Source: CAZWUZ01 sp964637655 [NCBI: uncultured bacterium]
Lineage (GTDB): Bacteria > DAOPZR01
Direction: 5' to 3'
Assembly (NCBI GenBank): GCA_964637655.1
Contig: CAZWUZ010000077.1
Location: 1 to 13,672 of the forward strand
DNA: 13,672 nt
The position numbers and the translations under genes were made by a program. Positions 7,058 through 13,672 of this stretch are shown piece by piece (positions within the stretch are counted from its first letter, which is position 1; each line of letters starts with the position of its first letter). A model generated the notes under the pieces. The model was not told the origin of the DNA, searched no databases, and was given only the letters and a program-made list of their open reading frames with translations.

Positions 7058-7679
7058 CGGGCAGCTCCGCCACCACCGTTGCCCCCGCCCGCGTGTACTC
7101 CCCGACCGCCACCCTGACCTGCCAGGCAGCCGGCACATAGACATCAACCCGCGAGCCGAAACGGATGAGTCCCATGCGCGCCCCGCGCACCGCGGTATCG
7201 CCGGGGTTGAGCCGGCAGACGATGCGCCGGGCGATGAGCCCCGCCACCTGGCAGAAGGCCGTCTCCCCGTGCGCCGTCCCGAGCACGATAAGCGTCCGCT
7301 CGTTGACCAGCGGTGCATCGGCGCGGGCGGCATTGACGAACCCGCCCGCCGTATGTTCCACCCGCCGCACGGTACCGTCGCACGGCACGCGGTTGACATG
7401 CACGTTGAACACCGACATGAAGATGGAGATCATCGTCATGCCGGCCGGGCCGCCCGGGTAGGTGCCCGGCCCGACGTAGACCACCTTCCCGTCCGCGGGG
7501 GCGAGCAGGCCCGGTCCCGCCGGCTGCCGCTGCGGGTCGCGGAAGAACGCCGCAACAAACAGCGTCAGCCCGAGCAGCAGGACGGTCAGCGCGGGCGGGG
7601 CCCAGAGCGCCGAGAGGAGCGTGAGACACGCGCTCCCGGCGATGAACGGCAGCCCTTCCCGCGCGACCAGGCCCGGCAT
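7047..7679 (-). CDS. psd: Phosphatidylserine decarboxylase proenzyme (short form)
   Basis: This 210-residue proenzyme converts phosphatidylserine to phosphatidylethanolamine with a self-made pyruvoyl group. Two hydrophobic segments near the N-terminus (about 11-27 and 30-46) would anchor it in the membrane. Then come FFRDPQRQP (45-53), PADGKVVYVG (61-70), and FNVHVNRVP (91-99) with the catalytic-type His94. The cleavage site is RFGSRVD (173-179), with scission expected between Gly175 and Ser176, leaving a short alpha chain of about 35 residues. This GS-type short Psd differs from the E. coli enzyme, which is longer and cut at LGST. The ATG at 7679 has AGGAAG upstream and starts four bases after the ilvC stop. 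It overlaps pssA by 11 bases. The substrate could also be a related serine phospholipid. Confidence 0.94.
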   Translation of the reverse strand: MPGLVAREGLPFIAGSACLTLLSALWAPPALTVLLLGLTLFVAAFFRDPQRQPAGPGLLAPADGKVVYVGPGTYPGGPAGMTMISIFMSVFNVHVNRVPCDGTVRRVEHTAGGFVNAARADAPLVNERTLIVLGTAHGETAFCQVAGLIARRIVCRLNPGDTAVRGARMGLIRFGSRVDVYVPAAWQVRVAVGEYTRAGATVVAELPGGA

Positions 7680-7683
7680 GACG

Positions 7684-8703
<1,020 letters not shown>

Positions 8704-8772
8704 GTGCCTCTCTCCTTGGTTTCTGTCGCCGTCACCGGGCGCGTCGCGCCGGGGCGGTCTGGTTTGTCCGTC
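8704..8772 (-). other. ilvN-ilvC intergenic segment with GC-rich hairpin
   Basis: This is the longest gap inside the ilv-leu run. A GGCGC/GCGCC inverted repeat with a three-base loop lies at 8738-8750, inside a longer GC-rich stretch. No U-tract follows, so it does not look like an intrinsic terminator. It could mark RNA processing or stabilise the ilvC end of the message (inference). The strong ilvC ribosome site follows it. Confidence 0.35.
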
Positions 8773-9249
8773 TCAGTTGCGCGCGATGCCGACCACGCCC
8801 GTGCGCACCATCTCCTGGATGCCGTAGGGGCGCACCAGGTCGAAAAACGCGCGCAGTTTCTTGGCGTCACCCGTCACTTCCAGCGTCAGGTGCTTCTCGC
8901 CGACATCGACGATGTCGGCACGGAAGATGTTTGCCAGCGCGATCAGTTCCGCGCGCCGCGCCGCATCGGCATTGACGCGCAGCAGCACCAGTTCGCGTTC
9001 GAGATGCTCGACCTCGGTGAGGTTCTGCACCTTGATGACGTCGATGAGCTTGTTGAGCTGCTTGGTCACCTGCTCGATGACCGCGTCGTCCCCCATCGCC
9101 GTCAGCACGATACGCGACACCGACGGGTCGTCCGTCTCGTTGACCGTCAGCGAGCCGATATTGTAGCCGCGCCCCGAGAAGAGCCCGGAGACGCGCGAGA
9201 GCACCCCGAAGCGGTTTTCCACCAGCACGGAGATGATATGGCGTTTCAT
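8773..9249 (-). CDS. ilvN: Acetolactate synthase small (regulatory) subunit
   Basis: This 158-residue regulatory partner of IlvB confers valine feedback inhibition and raises catalytic activity. The N-terminal ACT domain (about 2-76) begins RHIISVLVENRFGVLSRVSG, followed by GRGYNIGSLTVNETDD (27-41), the strongly conserved region of this family. The C-terminal ALS small-subunit domain spans about 84-157 and ends RPYGIQEMVRTGVVGIAR. The length is typical of the IlvN/IlvH type. The ATG at 9249 overlaps the ilvB stop by one base (TGATG), implying translational coupling and stoichiometric synthesis. The longer open frame to 9756 is only a shadow inside ilvB. I use ilvN; ilvH is used for the same family in other species. 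Confidence 0.96.
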   Translation of the reverse strand: MKRHIISVLVENRFGVLSRVSGLFSGRGYNIGSLTVNETDDPSVSRIVLTAMGDDAVIEQVTKQLNKLIDVIKVQNLTEVEHLERELVLLRVNADAARRAELIALANIFRADIVDVGEKHLTLEVTGDAKKLRAFFDLVRPYGIQEMVRTGVVGIARN

Positions 9250-10931
9250 CAGTCCACCCCCAGCATGTTGCAGTTGGCCCCGCCGCCGGGCACCATCGGG
9301 AAGACGTTCTCCTCCGGCTCGATGCGGAAATCCATCACCACCGGGCGGTCCTTGACCTTGAGCCCCGCCGCCAGCACCTTGTCGACGTCCGCCGGCTTCT
9401 CCGCGCACAGCCCGGCGCAATCGTACGCCTGGGCCACCTTGACGAAATCGGGGTTGCCCGACAGGTCGACCCCCGAGTAGCGGCGCTGGAAGAACAGTTC
9501 CTGCCACTGGCGCACCATGCCGAGATAGCCGTTGTTGAGGATGGCCACCTTGACCGGCAGTTTGTGCTCGCGCGCCGTCGCCAGTTCCTGAATGTTCATC
9601 TGGAACGAGCCGTCGCCGGCGATGTCGAAGACCGTCGCTTTCGGCATCCCGAACTGCGCCCCGATGGCGGCAGGGAAGCCGTAGCCCATCGTCCCCAGGC
9701 CGCTCGAGGAGATCCACGTGCGCGGCGTGCGGAAGCCGTAGAAGAGCGCCGCCCACATCTGGTGCTGCCCGACCTCGGTGCAGATGACGGCATCCTTCCC
9801 CGCCAGGGCGCCGATGCGCTCAACCACCTGCTGCGGCTTGATTTTGCCCCCGTCCGCACTGCTGTACTTCAGCGGGTATTTCTGTTTCAGTTCGTCGATG
9901 CGCGCCAGCCAGGCCGCCGGTTTGCCCGGCTTGATGACCTTGAGCAGCGCCTGCAGGATGAGCTTGACATCGCCGACCACCGGGATGTCGACCTTGATGT
10001 TCTTGGAGACCGACGAGGGATCGATGTCGGCATGCGCCACCGTCGCGCGCGGCGCGAACTCGCTGATCTTGCCCGTGGCGCGGTCGTCGAAGCGCGCCCC
10101 GAGCGCAATGAGCAGGTCGCACTCGTGCACCGCGAGATTGGCATACGCGGTCCCGTGCATGCCGATCATCCCCAGTGCCAGCGGATCATCCTCGGGGAAA
10201 CAGCCGAGTCCCATCATCGTCGTCGTGACCGGGATATGGCACTTGCGCGCGAGTTTCTGCAGTTCCGCCGACGCGTCCGCGGTGATGATGCCGCCGCCGG
10301 CGTAGATCACCGGGCGTTCCGCCGCGGCGATTGCCTCCGCCAGCCGCTTGATCTGCCGCTGATGCCCTTCCTGCGAAGGGCGATAGCCGCGGATGCGCAC
10401 CTCGGCCGGCACCGCGCACTGCTCGGGCACACCCAGCGAGACGTCCTTGGGGACGTCGATGAGCACCGGGCCGGGGCGTCCCGTGCGCGCGATATGGAAC
10501 GCCTCGCGGATGATGCGCGGCATGTCACAGGCATCCTTGACGAGATAGCTGTGCTTGACCACGGGGCGCGTGATGCCGACGATGTCCGCCTCCTGGAAGG
10601 CGTCGCAGCCGATGAGCGAGGTCGACACCTGTCCCGTCACCGCCACCATCGGAATGGAGTCCATGTAGGCGTTGGCAATGCCCGTGACGAGGTTCGTCGC
10701 CCCCGGTCCCGAGGTGGCGAAACAGACGCCGACCTTCCCCGTGGCGCGTGCGTAGCCGTCCGCCATGTGCGCCGCCCCCTGCTCATGCCGCGTCAGGACC
10801 TTGCGGAAGGGCGCGTCGTAGAGTTTGTCATAGATGGGAAGCATCTGCCCGCCGGGAATGCCGAAAATGATTTCGACCTTTTCCGCGACCAGTCCCTCGA
10901 TCAGCAGTTCCGCCCCGCTCTTCTTTGCCAT
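9249..10931 (-). CDS. ilvB: Acetolactate synthase large (catalytic) subunit
   Basis: This 560-residue thiamine-diphosphate, Mg and FAD-dependent enzyme is the first common step of valine, leucine and isoleucine synthesis. The N-terminal pyrimidine-binding domain carries RHEQGAAHMADGYARATG (48-65), with the catalytic Glu50. The central domain (about 190-330) is the FAD-associated TPP_enzyme_M fold. The pyrophosphate-binding motif begins GDGSFQMNIQEL at 439 and ends in the Asn-Asn-Gly of AILNNGYLGMV about 27 residues later. The QWQ stretch just after this motif is typical of true biosynthetic acetohydroxyacid synthases. The ATG at 10931 has GGAGG six bases upstream. It is the first gene of the long biosynthetic run, and a promoter and a hairpin lie in front. 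Catabolic acetolactate synthase or another ThDP enzyme is unlikely given ilvN next door. Confidence 0.97.
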   Translation of the reverse strand: MAKKSGAELLIEGLVAEKVEIIFGIPGGQMLPIYDKLYDAPFRKVLTRHEQGAAHMADGYARATGKVGVCFATSGPGATNLVTGIANAYMDSIPMVAVTGQVSTSLIGCDAFQEADIVGITRPVVKHSYLVKDACDMPRIIREAFHIARTGRPGPVLIDVPKDVSLGVPEQCAVPAEVRIRGYRPSQEGHQRQIKRLAEAIAAAERPVIYAGGGIITADASAELQKLARKCHIPVTTTMMGLGCFPEDDPLALGMIGMHGTAYANLAVHECDLLIALGARFDDRATGKISEFAPRATVAHADIDPSSVSKNIKVDIPVVGDVKLILQALLKVIKPGKPAAWLARIDELKQKYPLKYSSADGGKIKPQQVVERIGALAGKDAVICTEVGQHQMWAALFYGFRTPRTWISSSGLGTMGYGFPAAIGAQFGMPKATVFDIAGDGSFQMNIQELATAREHKLPVKVAILNNGYLGMVRQWQELFFQRRYSGVDLSGNPDFVKVAQAYDCAGLCAEKPADVDKVLAAGLKVKDRPVVMDFRIEPEENVFPMVPGGGANCNMLGVD

Positions 10932-10947
10932 ACACGACCTCCACTGG

Positions 10948-10963
10948 CAGATTCAGCAATCTG
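10948..10963 (-). promoter_or_regulatory. Perfect inverted repeat in the ilvB leader
   Basis: The minus strand reads CAGATT-GCTG-AATCTG, a perfect six-base stem with a four-base loop. It ends about five bases before the ilvB Shine-Dalgarno sequence and is downstream of the predicted start of transcription. It may be an operator palindrome or an RNA hairpin controlling ribosome access. It lacks a U-run, so it is not a terminator. Confidence 0.4.
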
Positions 10964-10988
10964 TCAAGCCCCCTCCGATTACCGGTGT

Positions 10989-11018
10989 ATGGTATCTTAT
11001 GCGCGGCGCGGCTGTCAA
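10989..11018 (-). promoter_or_regulatory. Predicted sigma-70-type promoter of the ilv-psd-pss-leu run
   Basis: On the minus strand a perfect TTGACA (-35, 11018-11013) and TACCAT (-10, 10994-10989) are separated by 18 bases. Transcription would start near 10982, giving a leader of about 50 bases. That is too short for a T-box or a classical attenuator. TAAGAT lies nearer (13-base spacing) and is less likely. Confidence 0.5.
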
Positions 11019-11072
11019 CTAAATGGACAAACGGGGCACGCCTGTCATTTTTTCGTCAACTCCGCCGGCCGC

Positions 11073-12449
11073 CTACAGGGCGAGGGTCTCGCCCCGCTGC
11101 GGGATATGCAGTGTGGCGTCCGTGACCGCACGCGCCGCCTCGGCCAGCGCCTGCAGGGCGGATTCCTCCCCGTGCACCAGCACGAGGTTTTTCAGGGAGC
11201 CGCAGCCGCGGATATACTGCAGCAGTTCCTGTTTTCCCGCGTGGGCGCTGAAGGCATTGAGCTTGGTTACTTCCGCGTACACCTTCGTGAAGGTCTTGAA
11301 AATCTTCACCTCGGCATGCCCGTCGAGCAGTTTCCGCCCGAGCGTGTGCGCCGCCTGGTAGCCGACGATGAGTATGGTGTTGTGCCGGCTCTTGAGATGA
11401 TGCTTGAGGTGGTGCAGAATGCGTCCCGCCTCGCACATGCCCGAGGCGGAGATGATGATGCAGGGACCGCGAAAATCGTTGAGTTTCTGCGATTCGCGCT
11501 TGTCGCTGGTGCAGGTGACAAACGCCTTGTCCATGAAGGACTTGCCCAGTTCACGCGCTTCGCCGTCGAAAAGCTCCATGTGTCGCGCGAACACCTTCGT
11601 GATGCGGTCCGCCAGCGGGCTGTCGAGGAAGATGGGCACCTTCTGCACCACGCCGCTGTTGAAGAGGCGCTTGACGCTGTAGAGCACCTCCTGGGTGCGC
11701 CCGAGCGCGAAGGCGGGGATGATGACCTTGCCGCCGCGGCGGAAGGTGCGGTTGAGCACCTCGGTGAGGCGCCCTTCGAGGCGGTCGAGGTTCTCATGCT
11801 CGCGCGCCCCGTAGGTGCTCTCGATGATCAGCGTGTCGAGATCGCGCAGCTGGTGCGGGTCCTCGAGGATGGGCAGACCGTTGCGCCCGAGGTCGAGCGC
11901 CCAGCCGATGCGCCGCGCCGCGCCGTTCTCGCGCACCGTCGCCACGTTCACCGCGGAGCCGAGAATATGCCCCGCCTCGGCAAATTCAAAACTGAGGTCA
12001 GGCGCCACCGCCACCGGCTGGCGATACGGCGCAGGTTTGAGCAGCTTCTCCGCCTCGTCGACATCCTGTTCGTCGAAGAGCGGTTCCGGGGTTTGCGCAT
12101 CACGCAGTTTGTATTTTTCCAGGTAGCGCAGGTCGGCCTGCTGGATGCGCGCCCCGTCGCGCCAGAGCAGCGGCAGCAGGTCGGCAGTCGCCGGGGTGGC
12201 ATGCACCGGGCCGCGGAATCCCGCCTTGACCAGCGCCGGCACCATGCCGCTGTGGTCGGTATGCGCATGCGAGATGACCATGGCGTCGACCTGGCCGGCG
12301 GCCGCGGCCAGCGTGCGGTTCTTCGCCTGCGCCTCCGCGCGCCGCCCCTGAAACATGCCGCAGTCGCGCAGCACGCGCGCCCCGCCCGTCTGCAGCAGGT
12401 GCGCGCTCCCCGTCACTTCCCCTGCCCCGCCCAGAAACGTGATATTCAT
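11073..12449 (-). CDS. Metallo-beta-lactamase / beta-CASP ribonuclease (CPSF73-like)
   Basis: This 458-residue protein resembles bacterial beta-CASP RNA nucleases of the CPSF73/Ysh1 branch, which cut or trim RNA using two zinc ions. It opens MNITFLGGAGEVTGSAHLL. Metal motifs are SHAHTDHSG (60-68), EAGHILGSA (158-166, His161) and the aspartate of DLGR (186). The beta-CASP cap spans about 215-385, with FLDSPLA (274-280, motif A Asp276) and the SASGMCEAGRILHH stretch (334-347, motif B His). FSAHAG (400-405, motif C His403) follows, then the terminal LVHGE (423-427). There is no RNase J C-terminal domain, KH domain or export signal, so it is a compact cytosolic form. The ATG at 12449 is preceded by GGGGGA, a weak but plausible site. 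It ends about 140 bases before ilvB and is transcribed from its own promoter, diverging from the membrane gene. Confidence 0.94.
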   Translation of the reverse strand: MNITFLGGAGEVTGSAHLLQTGGARVLRDCGMFQGRRAEAQAKNRTLAAAAGQVDAMVISHAHTDHSGMVPALVKAGFRGPVHATPATADLLPLLWRDGARIQQADLRYLEKYKLRDAQTPEPLFDEQDVDEAEKLLKPAPYRQPVAVAPDLSFEFAEAGHILGSAVNVATVRENGAARRIGWALDLGRNGLPILEDPHQLRDLDTLIIESTYGAREHENLDRLEGRLTEVLNRTFRRGGKVIIPAFALGRTQEVLYSVKRLFNSGVVQKVPIFLDSPLADRITKVFARHMELFDGEARELGKSFMDKAFVTCTSDKRESQKLNDFRGPCIIISASGMCEAGRILHHLKHHLKSRHNTILIVGYQAAHTLGRKLLDGHAEVKIFKTFTKVYAEVTKLNAFSAHAGKQELLQYIRGCGSLKNLVLVHGEESALQALAEAARAVTDATLHIPQRGETLAL

Positions 12450-12504
12450 GGATTCCCCCGCCGTGGTGTCCGGTCGCTCAAGCCGCAGCAACCGCTGCAC
12501 GGAC

Positions 12505-12533
12505 ATCGTAGCACTCCGGGCAACCGCCGTCAA
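12505..12533 (-). promoter_or_regulatory. Predicted promoter of the beta-CASP nuclease gene
   Basis: On the minus strand TTGACG (12533-12528) and TACGAT (12510-12505) are separated by exactly 17 bases. Transcription would begin near 12498, leaving a leader of roughly 48 bases before the ATG at 12449. Confidence 0.55.
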
Positions 12534-12561
12534 CAAAACGGGGATGCCGTCGCCGCCGCCG

Positions 12562-12590
12562 TTGACGCCTGCCGGTGCCGGTGGTAGAAT
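12562..12590 (+). promoter_or_regulatory. Predicted promoter reading right into the membrane-protein gene
   Basis: TTGACG (12562-12567) and TAGAAT (12585-12590) are separated by 17 bases, the best-matching promoter in the window. The two divergent -35 boxes are about 28 bases apart. The expected start of transcription, about seven bases after the -10, falls at or next to the ATG at 12598. Confidence 0.6.
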
Positions 12591-12597
12591 CGCGGCC

Positions 12598-12690
12598 ATG
12601 CGGAAAGCAGCAGGCGCGCACGCGCACGACGACATTCCCGTTCCGGCTCTGCCGGTCACTGGCACGACGGCCGGCAGCATTTCCCCATGA
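12598..12690 (+). CDS. Possible leaderless 30-residue upstream ORF
   Basis: An ATG at 12598, placed where the promoter predicts transcription to begin, opens a 30-codon frame (MRKAAGAHAHDDIPVPALPV and on to a final SISP). Its TGA overlaps the ATG of the following membrane gene as ATGA. The peptide has no hydrophobic segment or known motif. It has no ribosome binding site, so it would need leaderless initiation. It could be a real coupling peptide or chance in a 90-base leader. The membrane gene's own ATG lacks a good Shine-Dalgarno sequence, which makes coupling plausible. Confidence 0.3.
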   Translation: MRKAAGAHAHDDIPVPALPVTGTTAGSISP

Positions 12691-13672
12691 CGTCACGCGA
12701 CCGGCAGGCGGCACGCTGGCTGTGGGCCGGTTTTTTTCTGCTCTACCTTGCCACTGCGCCCGGAGGGCTGCCGCGCTACGATGCTGCCCAGATGCTGGTT
12801 TCCGCCGCCGCTATCGCCGACCATGGTTTTGCCGAGCGCACAGATTTCACCCGCTACGGGGTGGGACAATCACTCATCGATCTGACCGTGCTGCCCTGGT
12901 ATCAGCTGGCCTTGTCCGCGGCGACAGCTGTGCCAGCGGGCTCCCGGCCGGAAATACTGACGCTCGCCGGGCTGGGCATGGCCACCCTGCCGGCGCTCAT
13001 GGCGGCAGGGCTCAATGCGCTGGTCTTCGCCCTGAGCCGGCACCTCGGCTACGCCCCGCGCCCGTCGCTGCTGCTGGCACTGGCCGACGGGCTGAACACG
13101 ATGGTCTGGATCTATGCCGGCCTGCTGTTTGCCGATTTGACCATTGCCTGCCTCTGGCTGCTGACGCTGCTCGCGTTGCGCCTCGCCCTGACGCGTCAGC
13201 ACCATGGCCTGATACTCCTGGCGGGCATGAGTGCCGGGTTCGCACTGCTGGTCAAACCGGTCGCGGGTGTCGCGCTGCCGCTGTTCGCCCTGTACCTGTG
13301 GCATGGCTGCCGCATCTCCGGCTGGTCAGCGCGACGGGCGCTGGGTCTGTTTCTGCTGCCGCTGGCGGCGGCGCTGGCAGTGGCGGCATGGTTCAACTGG
13401 TTTCGCTTCGGCGCGCCCTGGCGTACCGGGTATGAAGGCGTGCGCGACGGATTCACCTCACCGCTGCTGCTCGGCCTGTACGGCCTGTTGCTGAGTTCCG
13501 GCAAGGGGGTTTTCTTCTACAATCCGCTGCTGGTCTGCGGGGTGCTCGGGGCGGCGCGGTTCTGGCGGGCGCATCCGCGCGAGGCCTGGCTGATCGCCGG
13601 ACTGACGGCGGCGCTGTTCGCGGTGACGACGCCATGGTTCGGCTGGCATGGTGACTGGGCCTGGGGTCCGCG
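12687..13672 (+). CDS. GT-C/PMT-like multi-pass membrane protein, N-terminal part (cut by window edge)
   Basis: The frame stays open for 328 codons to the last base, so the C-terminus is missing. A hydrophobic segment at about 11-25 is followed by an outward loop with YDAAQM (31-36, Asp32), TRYGVGQSL (55-63) and LPWYQLA. Further membrane segments lie near 92-117, 127-147, 150-167, 174-203, 217-236, 257-270, 280-291 and 300-315. Then come the signature-like SSGKGVFFYNPLL (270-282) and TPWFGWHGDWAWGP (315-328). The pairing of an early acidic loop, a SPGRG-FFY-like loop and a WW-GW-WGPR-like loop is common in uncharacterised bacterial GT-C or dolichyl-phosphate-mannose transferase-like proteins, which move sugars from polyprenyl carriers on the outer face of the inner membrane. 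The donor and acceptor are unknown. The ATG at 12687 is the first reasonable start in frame. Its ribosome site is poor, and it overlaps a small upstream ORF. Confidence 0.75.
   Translation, partial: MTSRDRQAARWLWAGFFLLYLATAPGGLPRYDAAQMLVSAAAIADHGFAERTDFTRYGVGQSLIDLTVLPWYQLALSAATAVPAGSRPEILTLAGLGMATLPALMAAGLNALVFALSRHLGYAPRPSLLLALADGLNTMVWIYAGLLFADLTIACLWLLTLLALRLALTRQHHGLILLAGMSAGFALLVKPVAGVALPLFALYLWHGCRISGWSARRALGLFLLPLAAALAVAAWFNWFRFGAPWRTGYEGVRDGFTSPLLLGLYGLLLSSGKGVFFYNPLLVCGVLGAARFWRAHPREAWLIAGLTAALFAVTTPWFGWHGDWAWGP

Noticed and set aside
8738-8750. GC hairpin after ilvN as an intrinsic terminator
   Set aside because: No run of U follows the stem, and a strong ribosome site for ilvC comes directly after.
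8773-9756. Apparent N-terminal extension of IlvN
   Set aside because: The extra residues are the out-of-frame reading of ilvB. The ATG at 9249 gives the normal family length and begins the ACT domain.
11019-11048. Nine-codon frame MTGVPRLSI before ilvB as a branched-chain leader peptide
   Set aside because: It has only one Val, Leu and Ile each, lies upstream of the best promoter, has a poorly spaced ribosome site, and is not followed by a terminator/antiterminator pair.
10932-11072. T-box or leucine attenuator in front of ilvB
   Set aside because: The leader is too short, there is no T-box consensus, and no U-tract terminator is visible.
9564-12587. Open frame of 1007 codons on the plus strand
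   Set aside because: It lies antisense to ilvB and the beta-CASP gene and crosses the promoter region between them. Its product is Arg/His/Ala/Gly-rich without any motif, as expected of an antisense shadow in GC-rich DNA.

Overview
The window looks like ordinary housekeeping chromosome from a GC-rich bacterium. Gene density is high, junctions overlap, and most starts have clear Shine-Dalgarno sites. I count 13 confident protein genes, two of them cut by the window ends, plus one doubtful 30-codon ORF. I see no tRNA, rRNA, IS element, phage gene or CRISPR array. The order ilvB-ilvN-ilvC-psd-pssA-leuA matches what I recall from Geobacter-type deltaproteobacteria. That fits a Gram-negative, phosphatidylethanolamine-making organism, but the phylum cannot be fixed from sequence alone.

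Layout, reading mostly leftward on the minus strand. (1) Right end, plus strand: a truncated polytopic membrane protein resembling GT-C/PMT-type glycosyltransferases (from 12687). It has a good promoter and possibly a small leaderless ORF in front. (2) Diverging from it, a metallo-beta-lactamase/beta-CASP RNA nuclease (12449-11073) with its own promoter. (3) A ten-kilobase-scale biosynthetic run from a promoter near 11018: ilvB, ilvN, ilvC, psd, pssA, leuA, leuC, then a left-handed beta-helix N-acetyltransferase of the WbpD/WlbB kind (ends 2877). Most junctions are within a few bases or overlap. (4) A second promoter, whose -35 abuts the acetyltransferase stop codon, leads a four-gene nucleoside group: purine nucleoside phosphorylase, a DUF3006 protein, a DHH/DHHA1 phosphoesterase, and a methylthioadenosine phosphorylase-like gene cut by the left edge.

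How the genes work together: IlvBN and IlvC build the branched-chain 2-keto acid precursors, and LeuA and LeuC take 2-ketoisovalerate toward leucine. Psd and PssA, inside the same run, make phosphatidylserine and decarboxylate it to phosphatidylethanolamine. leuD and leuB are absent. The slot after leuC, where leuD often lies, holds a sugar acetyltransferase that overlaps leuC by four bases. The left group probably serves nucleoside salvage, with the DHH enzyme as a possible source of mononucleotides (inference).

Points most worth a second look are the acidic cofactor loop of the ketol-acid reductoisomerase (possible NADH preference), the leuC-acetyltransferase coupling without leuD, the phosphorylase/DUF3006/DHH group, and the possible leaderless upstream ORF before the membrane gene. 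I found nothing that clearly amounts to a new defence or mobile system.
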